Positions 34,524 to 43,328 of a DNA stretch of 57,543 nucleotides are shown here, in pieces. Every line of letters starts with the position of its first letter. Within the stretch, counting starts at the first letter, position 1. The translations under genes were made by a program, and so were the position numbers. Under the pieces are notes generated by a model, which was not told where the DNA came from, ran no database searches, and saw only the letters and a list, made by a program, of their open reading frames with translations. The stretch comes from Acidobacteriota bacterium. Lineage in GTDB: Bacteria > Acidobacteriota > Vicinamibacteria > Vicinamibacterales > UBA823. The DNA lies in the NCBI GenBank assembly GCA_002730735.1, contig PCAU01000011.1, forward strand, positions 84,208 through 141,750. The letters are read 5' to 3'.

Positions 34524-35086
34524 CTCCAGCCGTCTTTCTCGATCGTGATGGCACGTTAATCGAGGAAGTTGGATATCTGGACCGGCTTGATCGCATTGTT
34601 TTCTATCCATGGAGCATTGATGCGGTAAGACTTCTCAATCGTGCTGGCTTCAAGGTCATCATTGTGACGAACCAGTCGGGTGTGGCGCGCGGCATGTTCG
34701 AGGAATGTTTCGTCGAGGAAGCTCACGAGTTTATCGACGGACGCGTACGCGAGGGCAATGCACTTATCGATCGCTTCTATTACTGTCCTCATCATCCGGA
34801 CGCGTCCATTGAGGCCTATCGTCAGAAGTGTGAATGTAGAAAACCATCTCCCGGCATGGTTCGCCAAGCGCAGCGAGACTTTCATCTCGACCTTGAACGG
34901 TCATTTGTGATTGGCGACCGGTGGCACGATGTTGAATTGGCCCAGTCCTTTGGTGGTCTAGGTGTACTCGTTCGAACGGGCTACGGCGAGGCTGAGGTTG
35001 CCAAGCCGAGGCCCAAAGTTAACGCAGCGTTGATCGCTCCCGAGCTGATGACCGCGGTTGGATGGATTCTCCGGCGGATCGCCTAA
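34520..35086 (+). CDS. gmhB: Heptose bisphosphate phosphatase GmhB
   Basis: 188 residues from a GTG overlapping the waaF stop. HAD motif I FLDRDGTLIEE is near residue 6, motif II IVTNQSG near 51, the zinc-binding set CPHHPD ... CECRKPSPGM follows, and motif IV IGDRWHDVELA is late. It removes the 7-phosphate of D-glycero-manno-heptose bisphosphate during ADP-heptose synthesis. The pathway partners rfaE1 and rfaE2 follow. Confidence 0.93.
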   Translation: MTPAVFLDRDGTLIEEVGYLDRLDRIVFYPWSIDAVRLLNRAGFKVIIVTNQSGVARGMFEECFVEEAHEFIDGRVREGNALIDRFYYCPHHPDASIEAYRQKCECRKPSPGMVRQAQRDFHLDLERSFVIGDRWHDVELAQSFGGLGVLVRTGYGEAEVAKPRPKVNAALIAPELMTAVGWILRRIA

Positions 35087-35095
35087 GGGACTGAT

Positions 35096-36160
35096 ATGTA
35101 CCCACGACTTCCCGTAAAGGCTTTACCAGGCGATCACGATCAGGCCAATCGCTTCCTTGAGCTTATTGATGGTCTTGCGAATAAGCACGTGGCAATCATC
35201 GGTGACGTAATCGCTGATGAATTCATCTATGGTCGGATTGAGCGAGTTTCAAGAGAGGCACCGGTGCTGATCTTAAACTACGATTCAGCCGAGATCGTAG
35301 CTGGAGGTGCCGGTAATGCCGCGAACAATGTAGCCGCGCTCGGAGGGCAGTCTTGGCTGTGCGGATTGTTGGGGCAGGATACCGTTGGCGAATCCCTGCT
35401 TACTGGCTTTCAGGACGGCGTTGAGACCTCGAGTCTTGTGCGCCCGCATCGTTATAGGACGCCGACGAAGACACGTATTTTTGCTGGCGGCGTGCACTCG
35501 GCGAAGCAGCAGGTCGTCCGGATTGACAGGACGCCACCTGTATTTGACTCGTCTACGTCCAAGGTTTTCCTACGAGCCGTGCAGCGTGCAGTCAGAGGCT
35601 GTGATGCGGTGATCCTCTCTGACTATGGCTCGGGCCTAGTTACACCAGCGTTAGCGCAGACCATCAAGCTGCAAGTTGCCAAGACGAAGCGTCGTCGCCC
35701 GGTCCCGATTGTGATCGATTCGCGATACCACCTCCTAGACTATAAGGGCTTCACGGCGTGTACGCCGAACGAGGGTGAAGTCGAGCAGTTGTTGGGCTTT
35801 ACGATTGGGGAAGATACGAAGGCTCTTGAGAAGGCTGGGCGAACCGTACTGAAGCGACTGCAAATGGTGGCTACGTTAATTACACGCGGTAGTCGGGGGA
35901 TGGCGCTGTTTGAGCGCAAGCAGCGCACCGCGCACGTGCCGATCTTCGGTTCGGATGAAATCGTTGATGTTACGGGTGCCGGTGACACCGTAATTGCTAC
36001 TTTAACGCTTGCGTTGGCGGCCGGTGCCTCAATGTTTGAAGCGACGCGGTTAGCTACCTATGCCAGTGGTTTAGTTGTTATGAAACGCGGAACTGCAACA
36101 GTCACCGTTGAGGAGCTTCGGGAAGCTGTAATACGGGACCACGAACTCCCCGAGTTGTGA
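35096..36160 (+). CDS. rfaE1: Heptose-7-phosphate kinase (HldE kinase part)
   Basis: 354 residues. A PfkB/ribokinase-fold kinase: IIGDVIADEFIYGRIERVSREAPV at the start matches HldE N-domains, AGGAGNAANNVAALGG binds sugar, and DVTGAGDTVIATLTLALA holds the catalytic Asp. It makes heptose-1,7-bisphosphate. In enterobacteria this is fused to the adenylyltransferase; here the second domain is the separate next gene, six bases away. Confidence 0.93.
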   Translation: MYPRLPVKALPGDHDQANRFLELIDGLANKHVAIIGDVIADEFIYGRIERVSREAPVLILNYDSAEIVAGGAGNAANNVAALGGQSWLCGLLGQDTVGESLLTGFQDGVETSSLVRPHRYRTPTKTRIFAGGVHSAKQQVVRIDRTPPVFDSSTSKVFLRAVQRAVRGCDAVILSDYGSGLVTPALAQTIKLQVAKTKRRRPVPIVIDSRYHLLDYKGFTACTPNEGEVEQLLGFTIGEDTKALEKAGRTVLKRLQMVATLITRGSRGMALFERKQRTAHVPIFGSDEIVDVTGAGDTVIATLTLALAAGASMFEATRLATYASGLVVMKRGTATVTVEELREAVIRDHELPEL

Positions 36161-36166
36161 CGCAAC

Positions 36167-36664
36167 GTGGAGTGTGATGTGGGACGGGTTGTCGGTCGTG
36201 ATGAACTCGTGAGGCTAGTCGCTACATTTCGGCGCAATAAAGAGTCAGTGGCGCTCGCCAACGGCTGTTTCGATCTCCTTCACGTGGGCCACATACGATA
36301 CTTGCAAGGAGCTAAACTCGAAGCCGACCGACTGGTGGTTGCTATCAACGACGATTCGTCCGTTACTGCAATCAAGGGAGCCGGTCGACCGATTCTTCCA
36401 GTATCGGCTCGTGCGGAGTTGGTGTCGGCTCTTCTTGTCGTCGATGCCGTGGTGATCTTTTCCGGTTTAACGGTCAATGACGTACTCCGGACAATTCAAC
36501 CTGACGTACACTGCAAGGGAACTGATTACACCGTTGAGACAGTGCCGGAGCGCGAGACTGTCCTCGCTTACGGTGGCCGTACGGCCATTGTCGGAGATCC
36601 GAAAGGTCATTCGACCCGGGACCTGTTGGCTCGCATCAAACAAAGAGTGGACAAGATCGACTAA
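36167..36664 (+). CDS. rfaE2: Heptose-1-phosphate adenylyltransferase
   Basis: 165 residues from a GTG. The cytidylyltransferase-fold HxGH motif is in NGCFDLLHVGHIRYLQGAK (about residue 36-54), with KGTDYTVETVPER later. It completes ADP-heptose formation. It is the stand-alone equivalent of the HldE C-domain. The stop overlaps the waaC start by one base. Confidence 0.93.
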   Translation: MECDVGRVVGRDELVRLVATFRRNKESVALANGCFDLLHVGHIRYLQGAKLEADRLVVAINDDSSVTAIKGAGRPILPVSARAELVSALLVVDAVVIFSGLTVNDVLRTIQPDVHCKGTDYTVETVPERETVLAYGGRTAIVGDPKGHSTRDLLARIKQRVDKID

Positions 36665-37686
36665 TGACAAATGTCGACCGGATCTTGATCGTCCGACTTG
36701 GTTCACTCGGGGATATTGTGCACACGTTGCCACTAGCTGCCGCGCTACGGCGTGGGTTTCCTTCAGCGCGTATCGATTGGGTCGTCGATGAGCGTCACCA
36801 TGAGTTCCTCGACCTTGTGTCAGTTATAAACCGATGCATCGTTTGGCGAACCCGTTCTGTATCCGCTTGGCGAAGTATCGGCGGGGTGATTACTGAACTG
36901 CGTCGCGAACACTATGACGTCGTGCTGGATTCTCAGGGACTGTTGAAATCAGCTGCGCTCGCAAGGATGGCTGGTGGTCGCCGAGTGATTGGATTTCCGA
37001 GAACTCACCTCCGTGAGCCAGCGGCTCGGTTTTTCTATGATGAGCAGTGCTCTCCAAGCACTAGGCGTCATGTTGTCGAGTTGAACCTCTCACTGGCGTC
37101 GTTACTCGGCGTGGAACGTGGGCCTTGGGAGTTTCCAGTTGAGGTTCGTGACACGGTCGCTTGTACCGATGTTCAGCGTCAGCTTGATGTTGGAACTGGT
37201 CAATATGCCGTCTTGAATCCTGGGGCTGCTTGGCCCAATAAGCGGTGGCCTCCTGAACGGTTTGGCTCGATTGCGCGGCGACTTCGTATGAAGCATGGGC
37301 TCCCAGTTGTAGTGATCTGGGGGCCGGGTGAGGAGTCTCTCGCTGAATCTGTTGCAGCAGCTTCTGATGGGGCAGCAATTGTGACCGGATCGACTTCACT
37401 TGCTGATTTGGTTGCAGTGTTAAAAAGTGCGACCCTCCTAGTGTCTGGAGACACGGGCCCGCTTCACATAGCCGCGGCCCTTGGAACGCCGATCGTTGGG
37501 ATTTACGGTCCGACTAACCCTGACCGTAATGGCCCGTGGGCATCTGCGGATCACACGGTGTCACGATTCTCCGAATGTCGATGCCATCACCGTCGTTCCT
37601 GTCGAGTGACACGATGGTGTGTTGGCAACATTTCCGTCGACGCGGTCGCCGAGGCCGTGGATTATCGACTGTCGGCTATTTCGTAG
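36664..37686 (+). CDS. waaC: ADP-heptose:LPS heptosyltransferase I
   Basis: 340 residues, start overlapping the previous stop (TAATG). GT9 motifs: LIVRLGSLGDIVHTLP, VLNPGAAWPNKRWPPERF, VSGDTGPLHIAAALGTP and IYGPTNPDRNGPW. WaaC adds the first heptose to Kdo. The two heptosyltransferases are assigned by order and by the TNP/NGPW ending, and could be exchanged. Confidence 0.87.
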   Translation: MTNVDRILIVRLGSLGDIVHTLPLAAALRRGFPSARIDWVVDERHHEFLDLVSVINRCIVWRTRSVSAWRSIGGVITELRREHYDVVLDSQGLLKSAALARMAGGRRVIGFPRTHLREPAARFFYDEQCSPSTRRHVVELNLSLASLLGVERGPWEFPVEVRDTVACTDVQRQLDVGTGQYAVLNPGAAWPNKRWPPERFGSIARRLRMKHGLPVVVIWGPGEESLAESVAAASDGAAIVTGSTSLADLVAVLKSATLLVSGDTGPLHIAAALGTPIVGIYGPTNPDRNGPWASADHTVSRFSECRCHHRRSCRVTRWCVGNISVDAVAEAVDYRLSAIS

Positions 37687-37687
37687 C

Positions 37688-38221
37688 ATGCCTGAGTGGG
37701 ATTCCGTGAAGACCACGGCCTTGATACGTGTTGCGCGGCTACGCGTGCCGGTCGGTTTCATTGTTGGCATCATGACGATTGCGATGGCACGTCCAACTTA
37801 TGTGACGTTGGTGATCGGTGCGCCGATCGTTGTAGTTGGTGAAGCACTTCGGATTTGGGCGGCTGGACATCTTGAGAAAAAACGTGAGGTCACGAACTCT
37901 GGGCCATATCGCTGGTTGCGTCACCCACTTTACGTTGGTTCGTCAATTCTTGGAATTGGATTTGCTATTGCAACGGGAACAGTGCTCGTCGCAGCCGTCG
38001 TGGTCGGCTATCTTGGGATGACGTTGACGGCAGCGATTAAAACAGAGGAGGCTTTCCTACGTGAACAGTTCGGGATTTTGTACGATCAGTACAAATCCGG
38101 CCTACTACCAGACGCTCATCGATCGTTTAGTGTGGCTCGGGCGATTCGAAATCGGGAGTACCGGGCAGTTCTTGGCCTTTTGATTGTTGCTGCTATTCTC
38201 TGGTCGCGCGCCTCAACGTGA
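37688..38221 (+). CDS. Isoprenylcysteine methyltransferase-like membrane protein
   Basis: 177 residues from the ATG at 37688, directly after waaC. Four or five transmembrane helices surround a conserved core, GPYRWLRHPLYVGSSILGIG, with LEKKREV before it and EEAFLREQFGILYDQY after it. This is the signature of the ICMT/PEMT family that methylates with SAM at the membrane surface. The substrate here is unknown; position in an LPS operon hints at an envelope lipid or glycolipid. Confidence 0.82.
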   Translation: MPEWDSVKTTALIRVARLRVPVGFIVGIMTIAMARPTYVTLVIGAPIVVVGEALRIWAAGHLEKKREVTNSGPYRWLRHPLYVGSSILGIGFAIATGTVLVAAVVVGYLGMTLTAAIKTEEAFLREQFGILYDQYKSGLLPDAHRSFSVARAIRNREYRAVLGLLIVAAILWSRAST

Positions 38222-38295
38222 TGATTGTTACTTGGCCGCATTTATCTGCGCTTCCCTATGATGATGTGATTGTGATGAAGTCAACAACTATGCTG

Positions 38296-38370
38296 GGGCG
38301 GTTAGCTCAGTGGTAGAGCACCGGCTTTACACGCCGGGTGTCACAGGTTCAAGTCCTGTACCGCCCACCA
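38296..38370 (+). tRNA. tRNA-Val (TAC)
   Basis: 75 nt including CCA. Acceptor GGGCGGT/ACCGCCC, anticodon stem CCGGC/GCCGG with loop TTTACAC (anticodon TAC) and T-loop TTCAAGT are intact. Confidence 0.95.
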
Positions 38371-38566
38371 AAACCTGACGATCGACGCGGGTCGAATTAA
38401 TGGCGTAAATGTGACGTTCTCTGGAGCCAGCCCACACAAGGCGTTCAGATTTGAGCTTCGTTGTTTGAGGTATCGAGAGAGATACGATGGTTAAATGGGT
38501 TGGTGTAAGGCAGAACGGCGAAAATGCATTATAGTACTCGGCTGGATCGATTGTGTTACATCTAAC

Positions 38567-38643
<77 letters not shown>

Positions 38644-38774
38644 TTTACTTCCAAACGGTATCGGATCGAGTGACAGCGGTCCCTGCTTTTCACTGTTCTC
38701 GGGTGAGGTGTCTTTCGGTGCGACACACGGTCCTTCCCCTTCGGTTGCCGTGATACGATCGTGGCGAGATTTTC

Positions 38775-39827
38775 ATGCCACTGCGGGCGGTTACCGGTCA
38801 CCGGCCTCTAATTAGACTCTTGGCCCGCGCCGTTTCACGCGGCACGCTTCCGCCAACCCTACTGTTTGCTGGTCCCGAAGGCGTCGGGAAGCGAACCGTG
38901 GCCGTTGCCCTAGCTCAAGCTATCAACTGTGAGACGCCAGAACAGGCATCGGCGTCATCAAGGGGCGGCGACCGCTCTGAGTTTGATGCCTGTGGTGTCT
39001 GCCAGAATTGCAAGCGAATTGAGCGTCGACTTCATGGTGAGGTGTGGTTGGTTGAGCCCAACGACAAGAGTAAGATCGACATCGAACAAGTGCGAGAGGT
39101 TGTGCGCCAGGCAAGCTACACACCATTCGAAGGCCGAACGCGTGTTGTAATTCTTGACCAAGCGGATCGGCTGACTTGGCAAGCACAGGCTGCATTACTA
39201 AAAATTTTGGAAGAGCCGCCGGCTAGGTCGATGGTCATCCTTGTGTCGTCCCGTCCTGATGCGCTTTTTCCCACTGTGCTCTCGCGGTGTCCGCGGTTGC
39301 GCTTTGGACGGTTAACGGCAGCTGAGGTTGCCGAGCTTCTTGTTCGGGATCACGGATATAGCGAAGGGGACGCGAGCGTGGTAGCGGCAACAGCGGACGG
39401 CAGTCTTGGTCTGGCGCTTCGGTTGAATTCTGATGATTTAGCCAGCGCTCGTGAGTGCGCCTCAAAAAGTTTACAGAGCTCAGCAACGACAGCTGATTCG
39501 AAGCGCCGTTTAGCCGCGCTAAAGGAGCTTTTCAAGGAGTTCGTCGAGAGGAAGAGTCCTTCAGCTACTAGGGATGCGTTAGCCCTCATGCTACAGGTGA
39601 TGATGTCGCTACTTCGAGACATTGGACTAGTCACCAATCGTGCAGATCGCAAAGCCCTCGCCAATTCCGATCTTGAATCGGAGTTAACCCAATTGGCGAC
39701 CGACTATGATGACGGCAGCGATCGAGTGTTGAACGCATTTTCTTCGGTCGACCAAGCTCTTTACGCTTTGACCGTTCGAAACGCTAACCCAAAAATCGTT
39801 GCGGACTGGCTGATGTTACAGCTCTGA
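38775..39827 (+). CDS. holB: DNA polymerase III delta' subunit
   Basis: 350 residues. Walker A-like GPEGVGKRTVAVALAQA is near residue 35, the zinc module CGVCQNCKRI near 75, and clamp-loader motifs KIDIEQVREVVRQASYTPFE, ALLKILEEPP and SSRPDALFPTVLSRC follow, with the sensor 1 Ser-Arg-Cys region. It is part of the replicative clamp loader. It starts 131 bases after tRNA-Asp. Confidence 0.9.
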   Translation: MPLRAVTGHRPLIRLLARAVSRGTLPPTLLFAGPEGVGKRTVAVALAQAINCETPEQASASSRGGDRSEFDACGVCQNCKRIERRLHGEVWLVEPNDKSKIDIEQVREVVRQASYTPFEGRTRVVILDQADRLTWQAQAALLKILEEPPARSMVILVSSRPDALFPTVLSRCPRLRFGRLTAAEVAELLVRDHGYSEGDASVVAATADGSLGLALRLNSDDLASARECASKSLQSSATTADSKRRLAALKELFKEFVERKSPSATRDALALMLQVMMSLLRDIGLVTNRADRKALANSDLESELTQLATDYDDGSDRVLNAFSSVDQALYALTVRNANPKIVADWLMLQL

Positions 39828-39876
39828 CACGCCTGGGTAAGTTCGACTTTTGCGAGGCAGATTCGGCAGACAATTC

Positions 39877-40779
39877 ATGTCCAAAAGGCTCAAGATTGCG
39901 ATAACCGTGGGCGATCCGTCTGGGATTGGTCCAGAGGTGTCCCTCAAGGCGGCAGAAGATCCAAGGGTCAAAGCAGCCGGGGAAATTGTCCTCTACGGTC
40001 CCAAAACGGATGCGGAACTCGGGGAATTTTCTGCCGGAAAGGTAACAGCCAAGGCCGGCAGCTCTGCATACGAGACTATTGTGCAGGCGGTCACCGATGT
40101 TCAGGCTGGTCGGGTGGACGCACTCGTGACGGCACCAATTAATAAGCAAGCGTTTGCTAAGGCGGGCTTACCGTGGCGCGGGCATACCGATTTACTAGCC
40201 CATCTCACTGGGACGTCAAGAGTTGCCATGATGTTCCACTCTGAGGCGTTGCGTGTAGTGTTGGCAACTGTACATGTACCGCTCGCGGAGGTTCCGGCCC
40301 TCCTCACTACAGATCGTCTTGAGGCGACCATTCGTCTTACCGCGACCGAGTTGCCCCATTTCGGATTTTCGAATCCACGGCTAGCAGTAGCGGGACTCAA
40401 TCCACATGCGGGAGAGCAAGGCCTGCTAGGACACGAGGACGAACAGGTTCTACGGCCGGCGGTGGAAGCTTGCCGGCAGGACGGTATCAATGTGGTTGGG
40501 CCGCTTCCGGCAGATACCTTGTTTGTGAACGCAATGCAAGGTGAATACGACGTTGTGGTGGCCTGCTACCACGATCAAGGGCTGATTCCGGCCAAGCTGG
40601 TGGCCTTTGGTCGAACGGTTAATGTGACGCTTGGGTTACCAATCGTCCGGACGTCGGTCGATCATGGTACGGCATTCGACATTTCCCGTCAGGGAGTTGC
40701 CGATCCGTCGAGCATGGTGGAGGCGGTCCTACTGGCGGCGCGGCTAGTCAAGGCGACGCGCAAACGGTCTTCCGCATGA
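39877..40779 (+). CDS. pdxA: 4-hydroxythreonine-4-phosphate dehydrogenase
   Basis: 300 residues from the ATG at 39877. GDPSGIGPEV at the N-terminus, TAPINKQAF, RGHTDLLAHLTG (metal His), NPHAGEQG, and CYHDQGLIPAKLVAFG (metal His) identify PdxA of the pyridoxal-phosphate pathway. It is about 30 residues shorter than the E. coli enzyme; the missing part lies between the first strands and the VTAKAG region, and metal residues are kept. Its stop overlaps smpB by ATGA. Confidence 0.9.
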   Translation: MSKRLKIAITVGDPSGIGPEVSLKAAEDPRVKAAGEIVLYGPKTDAELGEFSAGKVTAKAGSSAYETIVQAVTDVQAGRVDALVTAPINKQAFAKAGLPWRGHTDLLAHLTGTSRVAMMFHSEALRVVLATVHVPLAEVPALLTTDRLEATIRLTATELPHFGFSNPRLAVAGLNPHAGEQGLLGHEDEQVLRPAVEACRQDGINVVGPLPADTLFVNAMQGEYDVVVACYHDQGLIPAKLVAFGRTVNVTLGLPIVRTSVDHGTAFDISRQGVADPSSMVEAVLLAARLVKATRKRSSA

Positions 40780-41249
40780 CCGGCCGCTCACGAGGGGAAC
40801 GACCGATCACGGAGCACCGCAAGGCATTTCATGACTATCACATTATTGATACTTTCGAGGCGGGCATCGTGCTCACGGGCACTGAAGTTAAAGCGATTCG
40901 CGAGGGTCGTGTGAATCTACGCGACAGTTATGGTCGGGTAGAGGCCGGAGAGGTATTTGTTTATAACATTCACATTAGTTCTTACAGTCACCGTGGCTAT
41001 GCTGATCACGAGCCCACGCGCCGGCGAAAAGTGCTATTACATAAAACGGAGATTCGGAAACTTGTCGGGAAGACAGTCGAGCGTGGCATGACCCTCGTGC
41101 CGGTTCGAATGCACTTTAAGAACGGCCGTGTCAAACTTGCAATCGCGTTGGCCAAAGGAAAAAAAACCCACGACAAGCGTGAACGCATCCGGCAGCGTGA
41201 AACCGAACGGGAGACGAGAGCTGCAATCAAGGAGCGGCAAGGTAGATGA
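40776..41249 (+). CDS. smpB: SsrA-binding protein SmpB
   Basis: 157 residues. HDYHIIDTFEAGIVLTGTEV, KAIREGRVNLRDSY, GYADHEPTRRRKVLLHK and the basic C-terminal tail beginning GKKTHDKRE are classic. SmpB delivers tmRNA to stalled ribosomes. It overlaps pdxA upstream and the aminotransferase downstream by four bases each, so it is translationally coupled in an unusual operon. No tmRNA gene was seen nearby. Confidence 0.95.
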   Translation: MTGRSRGERPITEHRKAFHDYHIIDTFEAGIVLTGTEVKAIREGRVNLRDSYGRVEAGEVFVYNIHISSYSHRGYADHEPTRRRKVLLHKTEIRKLVGKTVERGMTLVPVRMHFKNGRVKLAIALAKGKKTHDKRERIRQRETERETRAAIKERQGR

Positions 41250-42385
41250 GACAGCCAACCGAGATGACGGTGCCACTGGTTGATCTCAAGGCTCAGTACG
41301 ACTCTATTCGCGCTGATGTGTTCGCCGCGATCACCAGGGTCTGCGACAGTCAGCAATTTATCCTTGGGCCAGAGGTTGAGCTGCTCGAGCAGGAGTTGGC
41401 GGAGTACCTTTCGGCTAAGCATGCCGTTGGAGTGTCCTCCGGAACCGACGCACTACTTGCGATCATGATGGGGCTTGGGATCGGTCCAGGTGATGAGGTG
41501 ATTACCACCACCTACTCGTTCTTTTCGGCTGCGGGCTCCATCGTGCGACTCGGCGCCACCCCAGTGTTTGTTGACATCGACCCGGACACCTTCAACATAG
41601 ACCCGGATGCGGCTGGGGAAGCCATGACGTCTCGAACGAAAGCTATAGTTCCAGTGCATCTATTCGGCTTGAGTGCGGATCTTGATCCACTACTAACTGT
41701 CACTTCAAGAAGTGGCGTTTCAATTATTGAAGATTCCTGTCAAGCCATCGGGGCTCGGTACAAGGGGCAGTGTGTTGGGGCGCTCGGGATGGCTGGCGGG
41801 CTCTCATTTTTTCCGAGTAAAAGCCTTGGTGCATACGGGGATGCGGGGTTGATTGCTACCAATGACGACGCTTTGGCGGAACATCTTCACTCGCTTCGGG
41901 TACACGGTGCCCAGCCCAGGTACGTGCACAAGCGCGTTGGTGGAAATTTTCGATTGGATGCGATTCAAGCAGCCGTTTTACGAGTAAAGCTTCCGCATCT
42001 AAACCAATGGTGTAGGGCGAGACGTGAGGTGGCGGATAGATACCATCAGTTGTTTACCGATGCAGGGTTGGAGGCCTTTGGTGTTGAGCTTCCCGTCCAG
42101 CCCCAGGACCGGTGGCACACCTATCATCAATACGTTGTCCAAACGCCGAGGAGAGACCAGCTTCACACACATCTGGAGTCACGCGGTGTCGGGACCGCGA
42201 TTTACTATCCGGTACCGCTGCATCGGCAGGAGTGCTTCGCGAGTCTTGGCTATTCAGAAGGTGCGTTTCCCAAGGCCGAAAATGCCGCTCGCACTGCGTT
42301 GGCGCTTCCAATGTATCCCGAGTTAACCGAAGACCAGCAGGCGTACGTGGTTGAGATGATCGCAGAGTACCTGCGGATGTCATAA
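41246..42385 (+). CDS. DegT/DnrJ/EryC1-family sugar aminotransferase
   Basis: 379 residues from the ATG overlapping the smpB stop; an ATG at 41261 is an alternative. PLP-fold motifs: VPLVDLKAQYDSI, VGVSSGTDALLAIM, GDEVITTTYSFF, VHLFGLSADLDPL, DSCQAIGA and the PLP lysine in FFPSKSLGAYGD. It aminates a keto-sugar nucleotide; the FPSKSLG type resembles UDP-linked amino-sugar enzymes such as WbpE. It starts the polysaccharide locus. Confidence 0.88.
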   Translation: MRQPTEMTVPLVDLKAQYDSIRADVFAAITRVCDSQQFILGPEVELLEQELAEYLSAKHAVGVSSGTDALLAIMMGLGIGPGDEVITTTYSFFSAAGSIVRLGATPVFVDIDPDTFNIDPDAAGEAMTSRTKAIVPVHLFGLSADLDPLLTVTSRSGVSIIEDSCQAIGARYKGQCVGALGMAGGLSFFPSKSLGAYGDAGLIATNDDALAEHLHSLRVHGAQPRYVHKRVGGNFRLDAIQAAVLRVKLPHLNQWCRARREVADRYHQLFTDAGLEAFGVELPVQPQDRWHTYHQYVVQTPRRDQLHTHLESRGVGTAIYYPVPLHRQECFASLGYSEGAFPKAENAARTALALPMYPELTEDQQAYVVEMIAEYLRMS

Positions 42386-42395
42386 ACGTCCCACG

Positions 42396-43253
42396 ATGGG
42401 AAAACGAAAAGTCCTCGTGACCGGGTCGGGTGGTCAGCTCGGTGGGGCTATCTGTGCTGAATTTAGTGACGAAGAACTTATTCCTTTGACTCATGCAGAA
42501 CTAGAGCTGGTTGACCACGGTAATCTTCTTAAGGTTGTAACAGCACATAATCCGTCAATCATCATCAATTGTGCCGGGTATAACCGTGTTGACGAGGCCG
42601 AAAACAACGTAGAGGTGGCATTAGCGGTGAATGCGTTCGGCGTCCGTTCCCTCGCACGTGCAGCTACCGACGTCGGTGCCATCTTCGTCCACTACAGCAC
42701 CGATTTTGTTTTTGACGGCGTTGCCACGGTGCCATACACCGAGCAAGATGAAGCAAGTCCGAGAAATGTGTACGGCACCTCGAAGTTGATTGGGGAATGG
42801 TTCGCGAGCGACATTATGGGTGCTTATATTCTTCGTGTCGAGAGTCTGTTCGGTGGCACGCCCGCCCGGAGTAGCATCGATCAGATTACTGACGCGATTG
42901 TAAATGGCCGTGAGCCGAATGTGTTCATGGACCGCGTGGTGTCGCCAAGCTTTGTTCACGATGTCGCTCGAGCGACCCGGTCACTTATCGACGCGAAGGC
43001 GCCAGCTGGGCTTTACCACTGTGTTAATACGGGTCACACGACATGGTTGCACCTTGCCGAGGAAATCACACGGCAACTTCAATCGACAACATCCCTTAGG
43101 CCAATCTCTGTTGCCAGTTTGTCGCTGCCAGCCGTTCGGCCAGTGTTTTGTGCCCTTTCCACCGCGAAGCTTGCAGCGGCGGGTTTCAAAATGCCGTCTT
43201 GGCAGGACGCTCTGACTCGTCATCTAGCGTCTCGGCGGCAGGCGTTACGATGA
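42396..43253 (+). CDS. rfbD: RmlD-like sugar-nucleotide reductase
   Basis: 285 residues. The Rossmann start VLVTGSGGQLGGAICAEF, NCAGYNRVDEAE, HYSTDFVFDG and the YGTSK catalytic pair (about residue 128) match dTDP-4-dehydrorhamnose reductases. The substrate may be another 4-keto sugar. The gene follows the aminotransferase by ten bases. Confidence 0.8.
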   Translation: MGKRKVLVTGSGGQLGGAICAEFSDEELIPLTHAELELVDHGNLLKVVTAHNPSIIINCAGYNRVDEAENNVEVALAVNAFGVRSLARAATDVGAIFVHYSTDFVFDGVATVPYTEQDEASPRNVYGTSKLIGEWFASDIMGAYILRVESLFGGTPARSSIDQITDAIVNGREPNVFMDRVVSPSFVHDVARATRSLIDAKAPAGLYHCVNTGHTTWLHLAEEITRQLQSTTSLRPISVASLSLPAVRPVFCALSTAKLAAAGFKMPSWQDALTRHLASRRQALR

Positions 43254-43328
43254 GCCCTAGGAAGTTGTCTGGCGATGCGCAAGCGTGGTTCATTCCCTCA
43301 GGAAACAGCGTGTTATAGTGGCATCGTG

